DNA of 64,000 bases from Apostichopus japonicus (lineage: Eukaryota; Echinodermata; Holothuroidea; Aspidochirotida; Stichopodidae). Under the pieces are notes generated by a model, which was not told the DNA's origin, searched no databases, and was given only the letters and a program-made list of their open reading frames with translations. Positions 24,301-35,422 of the stretch are shown here, one piece after another; position 1 is the first letter of the stretch, and the number at the start of each line of letters is the position of its first letter. The DNA lies in the NCBI RefSeq assembly GCF_037975245.1, contig NC_092568.1, forward strand, positions 30,767,501 through 30,831,500, in the 5' to 3' direction. The translations under genes and the position numbers were made by a program.

Positions 24301-26638
24301 GCAGCGGCGGCAGTGCGATGTTAGTAGTAATGTGAATTATAAGTTATTAACAAGTTAATGAAAGAAACAAGAGCAAATAGAAATTATTGAGGTTTTATAC
24401 CTTACCTTACACCTACGTATTTGAACATGAAAACATTGCCAGTAGAGAATATAATTCATTTATTATAGCATCCAATATGTAATTTCTTAAAAATCCTAAT
24501 ACACGATGGTAAACAATTTTTTTCCGGGTACCTGGATACCCGACGGGTAACGCCTCTCGGGCACCCGGTTCCCGATTTTTGGACCTGTGTAAACGCTAAC
24601 ATTCTCAGATATTTGCATACAAAAGAATGTTAGCCAGCGATTAATTAATCAATTTGAATTGATGGTCTGTAATCGATGTAAAGTTGAAGGTTGACTTTTG
24701 GATGACATTTGACTTTATGCTGTTAACTGATCATACTGTGGAATGTTGCCTTGTTGAATGTTCTTCAAGATTGTTTCAAAAGTTGAAAACTATAGCACCA
24801 TATTTGTAGATCTAAGCACCATCCATTTCACCATAATTTCACAAAGGAGAGTTGTTAGAGGAGTACAGGGTGTGTAAAAGTACTTGATTTTACTTTGGCT
24901 ACTCATGTGCAAGTAAGAGTACCATTGCAAGTACAGAAAAACATTCTCAGAATAAACAAGCATGAGTAAATATAGGGACTCAAGTCTGTTGATTAGTCAA
25001 ACTTTTTCTACATTTCTCAGGTGCTGAAGCTAATTCCAGAGCCACAGATGAAGCCACAGCTCTGTATATTGCATCGCAGGAAAACTATCCAGAATGCGTC
25101 AAAGTACTTCTTAGCCATGGAGCAAGAACGGACCTAAAAGTAGGAGGATATGCAACGCCACTTCACATCGCAGCTTGGAAAGGGAACATAAGGTGCGTAA
25201 CATCCGACATCATTCTATTAAGACGAATCACCCCCCCCCAGCTTTTCCTCGTGGACATTTCTTTTAAAATATACATAAGTGTATTTTGCCATGAATAGAA
25301 AATATCAAACACTCTCCTGTTATGTACTTTATTTTCGACACGTCTTGACTCTCTTTGGTGTTTTTCTATTTTTATTTCTACTGGCATTTTTATTTTTGGC
25401 TCGGTGAATTTCTGCAAGGACCGTGAACTTCCCAAGAAACTGGTTCATATGGTTCTCAAGGTTTTTCAACCCTGTGAAAATTAAAGGCAATTTTCAGAGC
25501 AGTTAACAGGATAATTAAGAGGTTCAAAAATATAAAAATGCTTGACTAGTTGCACGGTTGCACCACTCTTGGCCAAGGAGACACTTCATCAAATTTACCA
25601 TTGCCTACTCTACCTACTCAAACAGAATTGTTTAAAAGTGGAGTATGGTCGGAATATCTTTAGGAATGAAATGTAATAGGCCTCTTTCAACTCAAGTTAT
25701 GATTACCAGTTATAAGTGTTGTGAACTTCTGACATTCATTTTCTTAGCAAAACTAGGTATGTTTGGTTGAAATTTATTTTTGGTGTCGCAATTTAAGTTA
25801 TTCATCTGCTGTAAATAGTGTGGGTAGGTAGCCAAAGGGTACATAATTTTATGCAAATCATTTTTGATATTAGTATATAATTAGTTGTATTTTTATTTAT
25901 AGATGCATGGAACTCTTGGATCTTCTGACAAAACCTTGCGTGAGGAAGTACACGCCTCTCCACCATGCAGCTCAAAACGGACAACTTGAAGCGGTGAAGT
26001 ATCTGATCGCGAACGGTCACGATAAAGAAACCGGAGTGAAGTTTGACTCCGAGACAGGCCAACGACTGTATTCTGAGCCAGCTTACAGACCAGAGCCTCC
26101 TCTCTACTGTGCCCTGGAGGAGAAAGAAATCAAAGTAGCGGAGTATCTGCTGTCGTTAGGGCTTCCAGAGAGTTTGGATTGCTGCTCGGTGCAGTGTCCT
26201 CTGCATATATCATTCCCGCACATTCCCAGTCTGGACTTACTCTTGAGACACGGTGCTAACGTTAACTGCGGACACTTGAGCATATGGGGCGACTACCTCG
26301 GGGACTGGGACGAATTCAAGCACGCCACAAAGTTTTTACTGGATAGGGGGATGAAGGAGAGCCTGACGTGTAAGTTTGTCAGTCTCGATAAATGCGAAAT
26401 GGAGAACATGAGCGACCTTACGGATTTAGTGAAGTACTTCAAATTACTGCATCATTACATGCCATCCATCAAACTGTGCCGACATGCGGAGGCTGCCTTA
26501 GAAGCCAGCGGTGTATTGCAGAACATACAGAGAATAACTGGTGAGAATTATAATTATATATATATATCGCAGGCCTGCTTGATCGATTTCTATGATGATA
26601 CATCAATCGATCAATCAATTGGGATCTTGAGGGGTATA

Positions 26639-26673
<35 letters not shown>

Positions 26674-27681
26674 AAAGGTAGAGAATGGTGACACTGATGA
26701 TCACTGCCTACCTGGGTTGCTTCCAAAATATGGAGGAGGATTTTCCCATTTGCTGAAGTTTATAGCTTTATCAAATTTGCTGGAAATTTATGACATCTTT
26801 AGGTCGAAACCACGTCATAGTATTTTGCTAGGCAAATGTTGAAATTTGATGGTACTTTGTTAATGCATCTGGGCTCTCATTGTGAATCATAATTCACTGT
26901 TTTTATAGTGATCAGGAACATTTGTCCTTAACATTTGGTATTTGGAGTAAAAAAGTCTCAATACTTTCCCTTTTGATATTTGTTGCCTTCTTCTGAGGAG
27001 CGTACCTTAGTTAATGGTCTGTGTTCTACATTGAAGAGATAACAAAAGTGGAAAATTTTCGAAAAATTTATATATCACAGAGTAGGGTGGAAGAAGTGTA
27101 TGGGTACACTGCGGGGAATAATTTACCCAGTATTGCATCATATGATGCTATGCCAAATTGTCAGATTGTTCGGTAGTGACATCACAGAATATTGTGCAAG
27201 CGCTCATCCAAATAAATCTCAACAAGGGAACAAGCTATTTATCTGGAAGTTGGATCAGTGAGCTTCATTTCACAAGCTCTATGCTATAAATATACATACA
27301 TCATTTAATTCTCAGCCATTGTTAGACCCTTAAAGTAGTAAATGCATTGTGACTCTAGGTATGTGGCACCAAAAGTGTGAACTGTAACTGAGATGGACGA
27401 TGTGTTCAATCGCCTGTCACCATATCAGGATTAGGAATGTGCTTAAATTATCTCTTTCGTTTTCCCTTGTCTCTCTCTCACTCTACAAAGGTAACCCACC
27501 ATCACTTCAAAACTTATGCAGAATATATATCAGACATCAAGTCGGCACTAAGAAACTTGTAACTGATGAATGGGTGGACAGGTTACCCATACCACCACCA
27601 TTGAAAGATGTTCTACTCTACAAGGATGTCAGGGTAGACAACGACGATGACGACGTCGATGATAAAGGTGATGGAGTGTGA
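21370..27681 (+). CDS. ASB3: Ankyrin repeat and SOCS box protein 3
   Basis: Six coding exons: 21370-21577, 22011-22154, 22915-23166, 25021-25192, 25903-26540 and 27491-27681. All have GT-AG junctions and compatible phases (1605 bp, 534 residues plus stop; vertebrate ASB3 is about 518). The N-terminus (SCSPVGAAAREGD, about residues 8-20; DNRGWSPLHEAA, from about 41) matches ASB3 closely. About nine ankyrin units follow, e.g. NGANVN, YGADVNAQMWNGWTALHEAA and TPLHHAAQNGQLEAVKYLI. Exon 6 encodes the SOCS box: the BC-box SLQNLCRIYIR (476-486), which binds elongin B/C, and the Cul5-box-like LPIPPPLKDVLLY (503-515). The protein ends in an acidic tail. Known role: substrate receptor of a Cullin-5 ubiquitin ligase (TNFR2 in mammals); the substrate here is unknown. 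The short exon 2-3 region leaves room for an unrecognised exon in the 22155-22914 intron, although phases join without one. Intron 3 carries a hAT element. Confidence 0.9.
23433..24598. mobile_element. Non-autonomous hAT-type DNA transposon in ASB3 intron 3
   Basis: The 8-bp direct repeat ACATTCTC lies at 23425-23432 and 24599-24606. Directly inside are inverted ends: TAGTGTTTGCACAGGT on the left, and TAGCGTTTACACAGGT as the reverse complement of the right. GGGTACCCG-type subterminal repeats occur at both ends. The interior contains tandem units with CATTGACTTAGTGTGGTGTT, GGC and ACCATGTGGTCGAA (four copies, about 23560-24016). The longest repeat pair (about 190 bp) starts at about 23458 and 23630. 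An 8-bp target duplication with short inverted ends indicates the hAT superfamily. No transposase frame remains. Confidence 0.9.
26638..26676. repeat. AAT/ATT palindromic microsatellite in ASB3 intron 5
   Basis: (AATA)(ATA)n is followed directly by (TTA)n, giving a self-complementary stretch just downstream of exon 5. The exon 5 frame continues open through it to 26842, but the GTGAGA donor at 26541 and the downstream SOCS-box exon show this is intron. Confidence 0.85.
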
Positions 27682-30600
27682 CCAAAACTCTATAAAGATA
27701 GGTCTGCGAGTCTCCCCTGACTCGGTACCTGTTTGGTAATGGTCCTAGAAGCAAAGTAACGCACAGCCTCTTCACAGCAGTAAAACTCAAAAGCGTTGTT
27801 CACAAATGCATTGTAGGCTGGAAATGTCTGTTGGTTGGTTACCCCCGCTTGGTCTGTTTGTACTTTTGTGTTTGCAAGAAACCTACTTGAAAGGCATGAG
27901 TTTTTGGTTCCTCAACTGGGTAAAGGTCAACGTACTACCATACCTCACCAGGAAAGATTTGGTGAAAGTTTGCCCAAAGTAATGTCATCATAAACTTGAT
28001 GAGAGCCATTCTGATGATAAAGTGTCATCCTTTTCAGTTTTTCCAATTAGGGAGAAAATTAATGTCGGGGTACACCCGGTTCTTTCCCGGGTAAACAGAT
28101 GCTCTCAAGTGGCAAAATGGAATTAGGAACATGTTTGTTAAACTTCATTACATGGTCTGAAGGGTAATTTGCAAATGGTCTGTGCTTAAACTCCCTGTTG
28201 CTAAGGCCCTATTAAGGGATACTCAAATTACTGTAAAAATTTAAAGAAAAAAAGATAAGGAAAGAAAAAGGAAACTCATAATTAAAGTAATGTGTTTTAT
28301 GTTCCAAGTTATTTTGACATGTTTCCAAAATGCTTGAAAAAAAATACACCACAAAACTGTTTGTTTGCATCATAATAGAGCCAATAGGTTTTGCCCTACA
28401 GGAAAATATTTCATTCGGTTTGTGATAAAGTACCACAGCAATTAGTTCTGACATTGATTCAAGTGTGCTTGCTAAAGAGTGTGGTTATAGACAAGGGTAA
28501 CATTAAATAGGCTAGGTGCATGTGCTAAGGAAGCAGTGAAGAAGACTCTTGAAAGTGTTTGAAATATGTCGGAAAACTAATGTGACATTATTTAAAAGGA
28601 GAACTCAGAAAGGTTTTTATCTATACTATCAGTGTTATGCTGTGGAGAGAGGAGACATATGACCTTTGACATTCTATCAGTGCCATTGTATTTTTTACCA
28701 GATTTCATTGCACATGGTGTGAGTCTTGGAAACGTAGTGATTATAAATAAAGTTAGCCAGTTGAATGTGTGTAGAAGTTTTTATTATATAACATGTTTAG
28801 CTATTGAAAAACAACATTGATATTAGTGTCTGCCTTGGTTGAGATGTCACAAAGACACTTGACCTGTTGGTTCTAACTTTCAGAGATATTTTCTCATGCA
28901 CGAACATTGCATGGCTAAGTGTTTTATGGTAAGGGTGTCACTGTACTATAACTGATTTATGCAGTAAATGCACTGACTGCTCCTGGTTGCTCTTCTCTTT
29001 CACAAAATCATTTCCTTAAAGGAGACTTTGCAGTGTATATGCAAAAAAAAAGTATTGTTGATATATGCACGCTGCCAAAATATCACCGTTATGGTACAAA
29101 ACAGATTTGTATCTTTTCTCATGTTAATTGCAATATCTGAGAAACATGAGGCATAGCCCAGTTAAGATAGACAGGGTAATAGCATAATGATAAATTTTTT
29201 TCAGCAGGAATCTGAAAGGTTCCTGTATTTGGCAAGATTTTGTGCAAGTTTTCTACAGTTGAAAGTTGTTTGAAGAAAGTATATCTTAAAAGCTGCTGAG
29301 TAGGCCTAATGGATTTGAGATGTAAACAAATTTCTGTTACCCCACAGGAAAGAAAAACAAGTGGGTTAGTGTTCCACTCAAAATGACTCAGTTATTACTT
29401 TTGTGAAGAAACTGTATCTGCAGTGGTTAGGATTAGGAATGTATGTCACTGTTCATGTTAGGCTACATGAAAAAAGGACTGAATTACATGGTGGTGCCGC
29501 TGTGGGCAAGTTTTACACCCTTCTTTCGTTATGGCAGGCGACTGGTTAGAAACAAGTATCACCACATCAGCTTTACAAAGACGTATTTATTTCTCAGTGT
29601 ATTGATATAATATTAACGAACCTTGATGAGATTTACTTTATCACCTTGTTACAAAGACTTCAGCTAATCTTGTGTTGAAAAAAAATACACCTGGTCATAC
29701 AACACTGTAACACATTTTATTGTGGCCGCTTGATAAAGTTTTCCCCAAAATTTTCAAAAAGGAAAAAAGTATCTAATAAATCTGTATATATGCTTTCAGA
29801 AAAGACAGTAAATACGGCTAGCTGCATTGTATCAATAAGCCTTGCCTCGTGATGTATTATATAGATCAGTGGTGGCAAATTTGTTTAAGGTATTAGAGCC
29901 ACATACCATAAACTTATATATGAATCTCTGAGAGCCGCAAGACAAAGAACAAAGTTGTCAATTTAAATTTAACTGTGATGCAAAAAGGAGCTCTGCCAAA
30001 GTATTTCCACAAGCCATGTGTTACATTTCAAGAAGCCACATGTGTCTCATGAGCCACGGTCCAGGCCCCCCCCCCCATCCCCGGCATTACCTTGTAGTGG
30101 ATTCATAACATTTTTTGTAGGAAGTTGAAAGGGTAACAAACCTGCTTGAATGTCCTCAGATCAAAATACTTAACATGTTGAATGATGGATCTAAGCTGTA
30201 CTGTATGGAATACAGTTATGACATGTTGTATACATATCTTGGCCCCCAATAACATATGACATATCATATCAGTCATGTGACTATTCACAGATGTTTTGGA
30301 TGGCCCTACCCTCCCCCCCCCCACCCTCCCCCTTCTCATTAATGACATAATGTTTTCATAAATGTGTTGTTTGACTCTCAGATGTTTGCAGTACACTTCA
30401 AACAGTTAAACTTACATGCAATACTTTCTCTTCTTATTCAGTCTTTTGATTAGTGTATACCAGAGAATGATATGGTTCTACTTGGTAGAGATCCATTCAA
30501 CTTAATTTCACCAGCCATTGATATGACCCAATTGGAGAATTTTAATGAAAGCTTTTAATGAGTATAAATATATAACTGCTTGCAATCGCCTGTCAAGCTC

Positions 30601-31192
30601 TGCAACTCACAGTAATTATTTGATGTTCATGCAGCTGATACTATTACTACTTATTTTATTACAAATGCAGTTTTCCATCAGATTTTCTGTGGTATTAAAA
30701 CCACTGATTACCCTCAAATTAAACTTCTTTATGAAATATTACGGCCTAGTCATTGACAAAGGTATTTCCTGTACTTCCACATTGTTTTGTATTATTATTG
30801 TTATTATTGTTATAATTTATTCCTGAAGAGGTTTCTTTATTGAAATATATTTTGATGTGTACCTTATGTGAAGATTTCACTTCTAACATAGTTGTACATC
30901 CTTGCAGAGACTACTCACATGGATGAATGTTTAAACAGATGCACTATTTCATTGAAATATTAGACACATTAATGTTCTCAACATCAGTACCAGTATTTGC
31001 TTTTGTCTCAACTTAGAAGAAGCCCAAGAAGAGATTCTTACAAAAGAGGGTTATAATTAAACCATTCAAACAGATTGTTAACAGAAAAATGGTGAATTTA
31101 GAATTTAGATAGCAGATATTTTCATTCCTTCCTGTTAATCTGTGTGTGTTTCTATCATTAAGTCACATGCCTGTATGTAATATTAAGTTTCA
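27682..31192. other. ASB3 3' flank and intergenic DNA
   Basis: A candidate poly(A) signal AATAAA lies at 28746-28751, about 1.07 kb after the stop codon. At about 29870-30070 a segment with 'cagtggtggcaaa', 'gagccaca' and 'gagccacgg' phrases resembles the ends of hAT-derived repeats, but no clean inverted pair was found. C-rich tracts occur at 30065 and 30310. No recognised coding frame. Confidence 0.4.
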
Positions 31193-32154
31193 TTTCTCAG
31201 CGTTATGCAGGGTGAATTTGTTTGTGTTGAGCAGATTGCATTTCTCAGTGTTGGGCAGACTGCATTTCGCAGTGATATGCAGACTGCATTAGTGTTGGGC
31301 AGACTGCATTTCTCAATGTTGGGCAGGCTGCATGTTCTCAGTGTTATGCAGACTATTTCTCAGTGTTGGGCAGGCTGCATGTTCTCAGTGTTATGCAGAC
31401 TATTTCTCAGTGTTGGGCAGCTTGCAGTTCTCAGTGTTGGGCAGCTTGCATTTCTCAGTGTTGGGCAGACTGCATTTCTCAGTGTTGGGCAGACTGCATT
31501 TCTCAATGTTGGGCAGACTTCATTCTCAGTGTTATACAGACTGCATTAGTGTTGTGCAGACTGCATTCCTCATTGTTGGGCAGACTGTATTTCTCAGTGT
31601 TGGGCAGACTGCATTTCTCAGTGTTGGGCAGACTGCATTTCTCAATGTTATACAGACTGCATTAGTGCTGGTCAGACTGCATTTCTCAATGTTGGTCAGA
31701 CTGCATTTATCAATGTTGGGCAGGCTGCATTTCTGAGTGTTATGCAGACTGTATTTCTCAGTGTTGGGCAGACTGCATTTATCAATGTTGGACAGACTGC
31801 ATTTCTGAGTGTTATGCAGACTGTATTTCTCAGTGTTGGGCAGACTGCATTTTCAGTGTTGGGCAGGCTGCTTTTCTCAGTGTTGGGCAGACTGCATTTC
31901 TAAGTGTTGGGGAGACTGCATTTCTCAATGATGGGCAGACTGCATTTCTCAGTGTTGGGCAGATTGCATTTCTCAATGTTGGGGAGACTGCATTTCTCAA
32001 TGTTGGACAGACTGCATTTCTGAGTGTTATGCAGACTGCATTTCTGAGTGTTAGGCAGACTGCATTTCTCAATGTTGGGCGGACTGCATTTCTCAATGTT
32101 GGGGAGACTGCATTTCTCAGTGTTGGGCAGGCTGCATTTCTCAAGTTGGGCAAT
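31193..32154. repeat. 24-bp minisatellite, about 40 copies
   Basis: The unit is TCTCAGTGTTGGGCAGACTGCATT (four of its bases vary between copies: cag/caa, ggg/atg, gac/ggc, cat/tat). Because 24 is divisible by 3 and the unit lacks stops, several frames on both strands stay open as 8-residue periodic peptides (e.g. SVLGRLHF). This is a by-product of the repeat, not evidence of a gene. A few units are shortened by 4-7 bp. Confidence 0.95.
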
Positions 32155-34998
32155 ATGCAGAGTGATACTCAATACATTCAATAAGTCAAGCCAAGAATTT
32201 CACAATTTTAGCCACATGCTAAGACATGCAAGTGTTTAAGAGATCTCCCGGCTAAAAACGAGTTGCCACTGACATTTTCCTTAATGACAGCACAAACCCA
32301 TTACTGAGCAGGCATATAATAGCAGCTCAGTAATATCTGATGATGATAATGAGCAGTGATAGGTGTTATGTTAGGTACGTAAATCACTAGCAGGAAAATG
32401 TAAGTGCCTTTATTGTTTCTATTGGCAAACAAGGAAATTCGCAGGCATTTAGCCAGGACAAACTAGCCTGAATGTAGAAGCCTGTAAGTTATTAAAAGGA
32501 AGACTTTGTTGCTGAGGACCTTGCTGGCTTAATATGCATACTAGCTACTGCATCGTAATGTATAGAAGAAGGAAATTGCTATACATAATTATTTGAGACT
32601 GACTTTACCAGACTTCTATTCTACTGGTAATTGCATAATAAAGGATTGTACAGTTGGAAATAGGTTTTTGGCTAATGAAAGAAGAACAATTTGCATGCAG
32701 TTCTCAGATTTGCATAATTTGAATTTTCAAGATATTGATAGTTGAAATTGTCAGTTTGTACCATACATACAGTGAAACATGAAACAAACAGGTGCCATGT
32801 CATAGCTGCATACAGTGAGCAACATGTTTTCTTGTTGCTTCATTTCATCACTGTAGGTGTTGTGAAGTTATCAATACCCTTATTAGTGAGGGTAATTGTA
32901 TGTTAATGCATCCTCCTCATGCAATCATCCTCATTTTGAAGAATTATTGGATGTATATTTTAAAGCAAAAATATTCAACCAAATTTGTCAGTGTGCATCT
33001 ATGACATCACATATTATTGCTTCAAGTTCACTTCTCTGATACATATATCTCTAAATCAGATGCATTGGAATGCAAATTTCACCAGGATGCCTGGAATATA
33101 TGTCCCTCTATCAAATATTCACCTGGACTTCTTGTATAAAGACACTGTACATGACAATGTTTTGGAAATAGCTTTTCATCTACTTTTCAGAGTTACTTGC
33201 CTTGCATGTTAAAGTTTGAAGCTGGCTCGTTAATATGCTGACCTAGATAAATTTGTCTTGCCGTTCGTCTTCCCCGTTTTTTCCCTTTGTTTTCTTTTTT
33301 TTTTCAGCAAAACATTTTTGAACTGCATCCATTACATTGTCCATATGACTTGACTGGTTCCAATGTGTGGATTATATGTTCAAATCAGATATTTATTAGT
33401 AGAATATTTGATTTGAATGTCTTTTGGTTTTAAATTAGTTATAACCAAGGCACATGCATTGTTGTTACCCGAGAAAGAGGTATATAAGATAATAGTACTT
33501 AAAAAATGCAAACTAAGCTGCGATATCTTTATGTCAAATTTATTTATTTTAACAATGTGCATGCATAGTTTGCATATTGGAGATGTCTTGTGTGAACTCA
33601 TTAAACATACTGTAGATATCTTGTATAGGTATGATCATAGCCTTGAAATAACTGTCAATTTCCTCCCTATTTTAACTTTGGTAAGATTTTATGGAGAGCA
33701 TGATGGGATTTGCAGCAAGCTGATTTCTAAATGACAATTCTATATATTTTCTTGTTAAGAATTTGATATTTACAGAAATGTGACATCGGTAGTCCTATTT
33801 ACATCACTGTTCCTGGAAGACTGTGTCAGGACTTTTTAGTCGGTGTTGCATTGCTTGAATCTGTTGAAATTTAAAATCAAACAATGCATGAATGTATTAG
33901 GTATGTCCACATCATCAAAGGAGAAAAATATTTTCCCCCCCCCCTCCCCCATTGCAGAAAAATTTCCCCTTTTGAATATCATAATTTTGCACTGTTCTGG
34001 TCAACAAGGCTATGTATCAATACACAGAGCAACCCGTGCCTACACCAACTGCCTCACAATTCTCATCCCTACTTTATTTCTGGTTACAGAGTGCATCCCA
34101 TCCCTACTTTATTTCTGGTTACTAAGTGCATTGATAAGACTCACATGATTTTGTGGTAGAGGCAATGAGCATACTGTTTATGCATATCATATCATCTTAT
34201 TATTATTATTATTATTATTAAGCCCAGTGTGCATGGATCTTGGTTGTCATGATGTGATATCCAAAGATGGATATAAACTTTTGAATTGCAGAAAAGCACT
34301 CTGATTCTTGTTTTGTTATTATTTCCATGTTCTTTAGACTATACTTAGAGATATATGTTACTGCAATAAATGGATATTCTGGTTGGGGAAGTATGACCTT
34401 CAACAGGAAGACCAAAAAAAACAGTGCTAGTTGAACAGCAAATATCTTTTTGCCATGTTTCAAATTTGTAGATGCTTTTTCAAGCTACATTAATAAAATT
34501 CATCATGTGATGCAGAAAACACACAACAAGCATTTGATAGTTAATTTCTACCACTTGCATATTCCTTTTAACTGGTTATCAAAATAAATTGCGGGATAAT
34601 ATTCCATCAAAAGGCATTTCGGTTGACCACCACTTCAACTTTTACTCTGTACATCTGAGCTTTGAAAATTACAGCACTTGCTGTATCCAGAAAGCAGCTG
34701 TTATTTGGTTTATAAGAGATAAACGAAAGTATCCGCTGACAATTTTGCAAGAAGCAGACTGAGGTTATTACTCTTTCCTCGATTAACCTTCATTGGGTGT
34801 AGAGCACTTACCCTTTGTAGTTTGATCAAAAACAAAATTGTTGTAAACAAAGCAAAACATAGAATTATGAGCAAGCACAATTTTAATTTAAAGGCATCCA
34901 TATAACTAGTACACATGATAACTTCTTCATTTTAGGTCATATATAATATAAATGGTTATGTCTTAACATTATATTTCCTCTGTTATATCTAAAACAAA
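32155..34998. other. No recognised gene
   Basis: No coding frame of note. A 34-bp direct duplication around CATCCCTACTTTATTTCTGG lies at about 34064-34132, and an (ATT)n microsatellite at about 34197-34220. Confidence 0.4.
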
Positions 34999-35422
34999 GG
35001 TTAAAATATTATAACCGGAAAGCAAACATTCCATGACACTGTAGATGGTGAGGAAAGGCAAGAATATAGAAATTTAATATTTTTCTAACGTGACTCAAAA
35101 TTTACTTAAAAAATTCAATCAAAAATGGGTAATTAAAATGAAGATGCAATGAGTTGTCGAAACTGTCTGTTTTCTCTTTGGAATATTAATCCTTACTGTA
35201 AATATCAACCAAGGGTCAAAATATTATAACCAGAAAAACAAACATTCCATGACACTGTAGATGGTGAGGAAAGGCAAGAATATAGAAATTTAATATTTTT
35301 CTAACGTGACTCAAAATTTACTTAAAAAATTCAATCAAAAATGGGTAATTAAAATGAAGATGCAATGAGTTGTCAAAACTGTTCCTTTTTGGAATATTAA
35401 TCCTTACTGTAAATATCAACAA
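34999..35422. repeat. Tandem duplication, period 215 bp
   Basis: The segment starting GGTTAAAATATTATAACC at 34999 recurs at 35214 as GGTCAAAATATTATAACC. It is nearly identical through AATCCTTACTGTAAATATCA. The second copy has a small deletion (near 35380, in the CTGTTTTCTCT stretch). Two copies only. Confidence 0.95.

Noticed and set aside
25903-26842. A single long frame of more than 300 codons as the end of ASB3
   Set aside because: The last 100 codons run through an AAT/ATT microsatellite. A GTGAGA donor at 26541 and a SOCS-box exon at 27491 in matching phase explain the gene better.
29870-30075. A complete hAT element with 'gagccac' ends
   Set aside because: Phrases resemble hAT-derived repeats, but no matching inverted ends or 8-bp duplication were found.
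31205-32239. Periodic proteins on both strands (SVLGRLHF-type repeats)
   Set aside because: All frames are open because the 24-bp unit is a multiple of three and lacks stops; there is no exon context or family resemblance.
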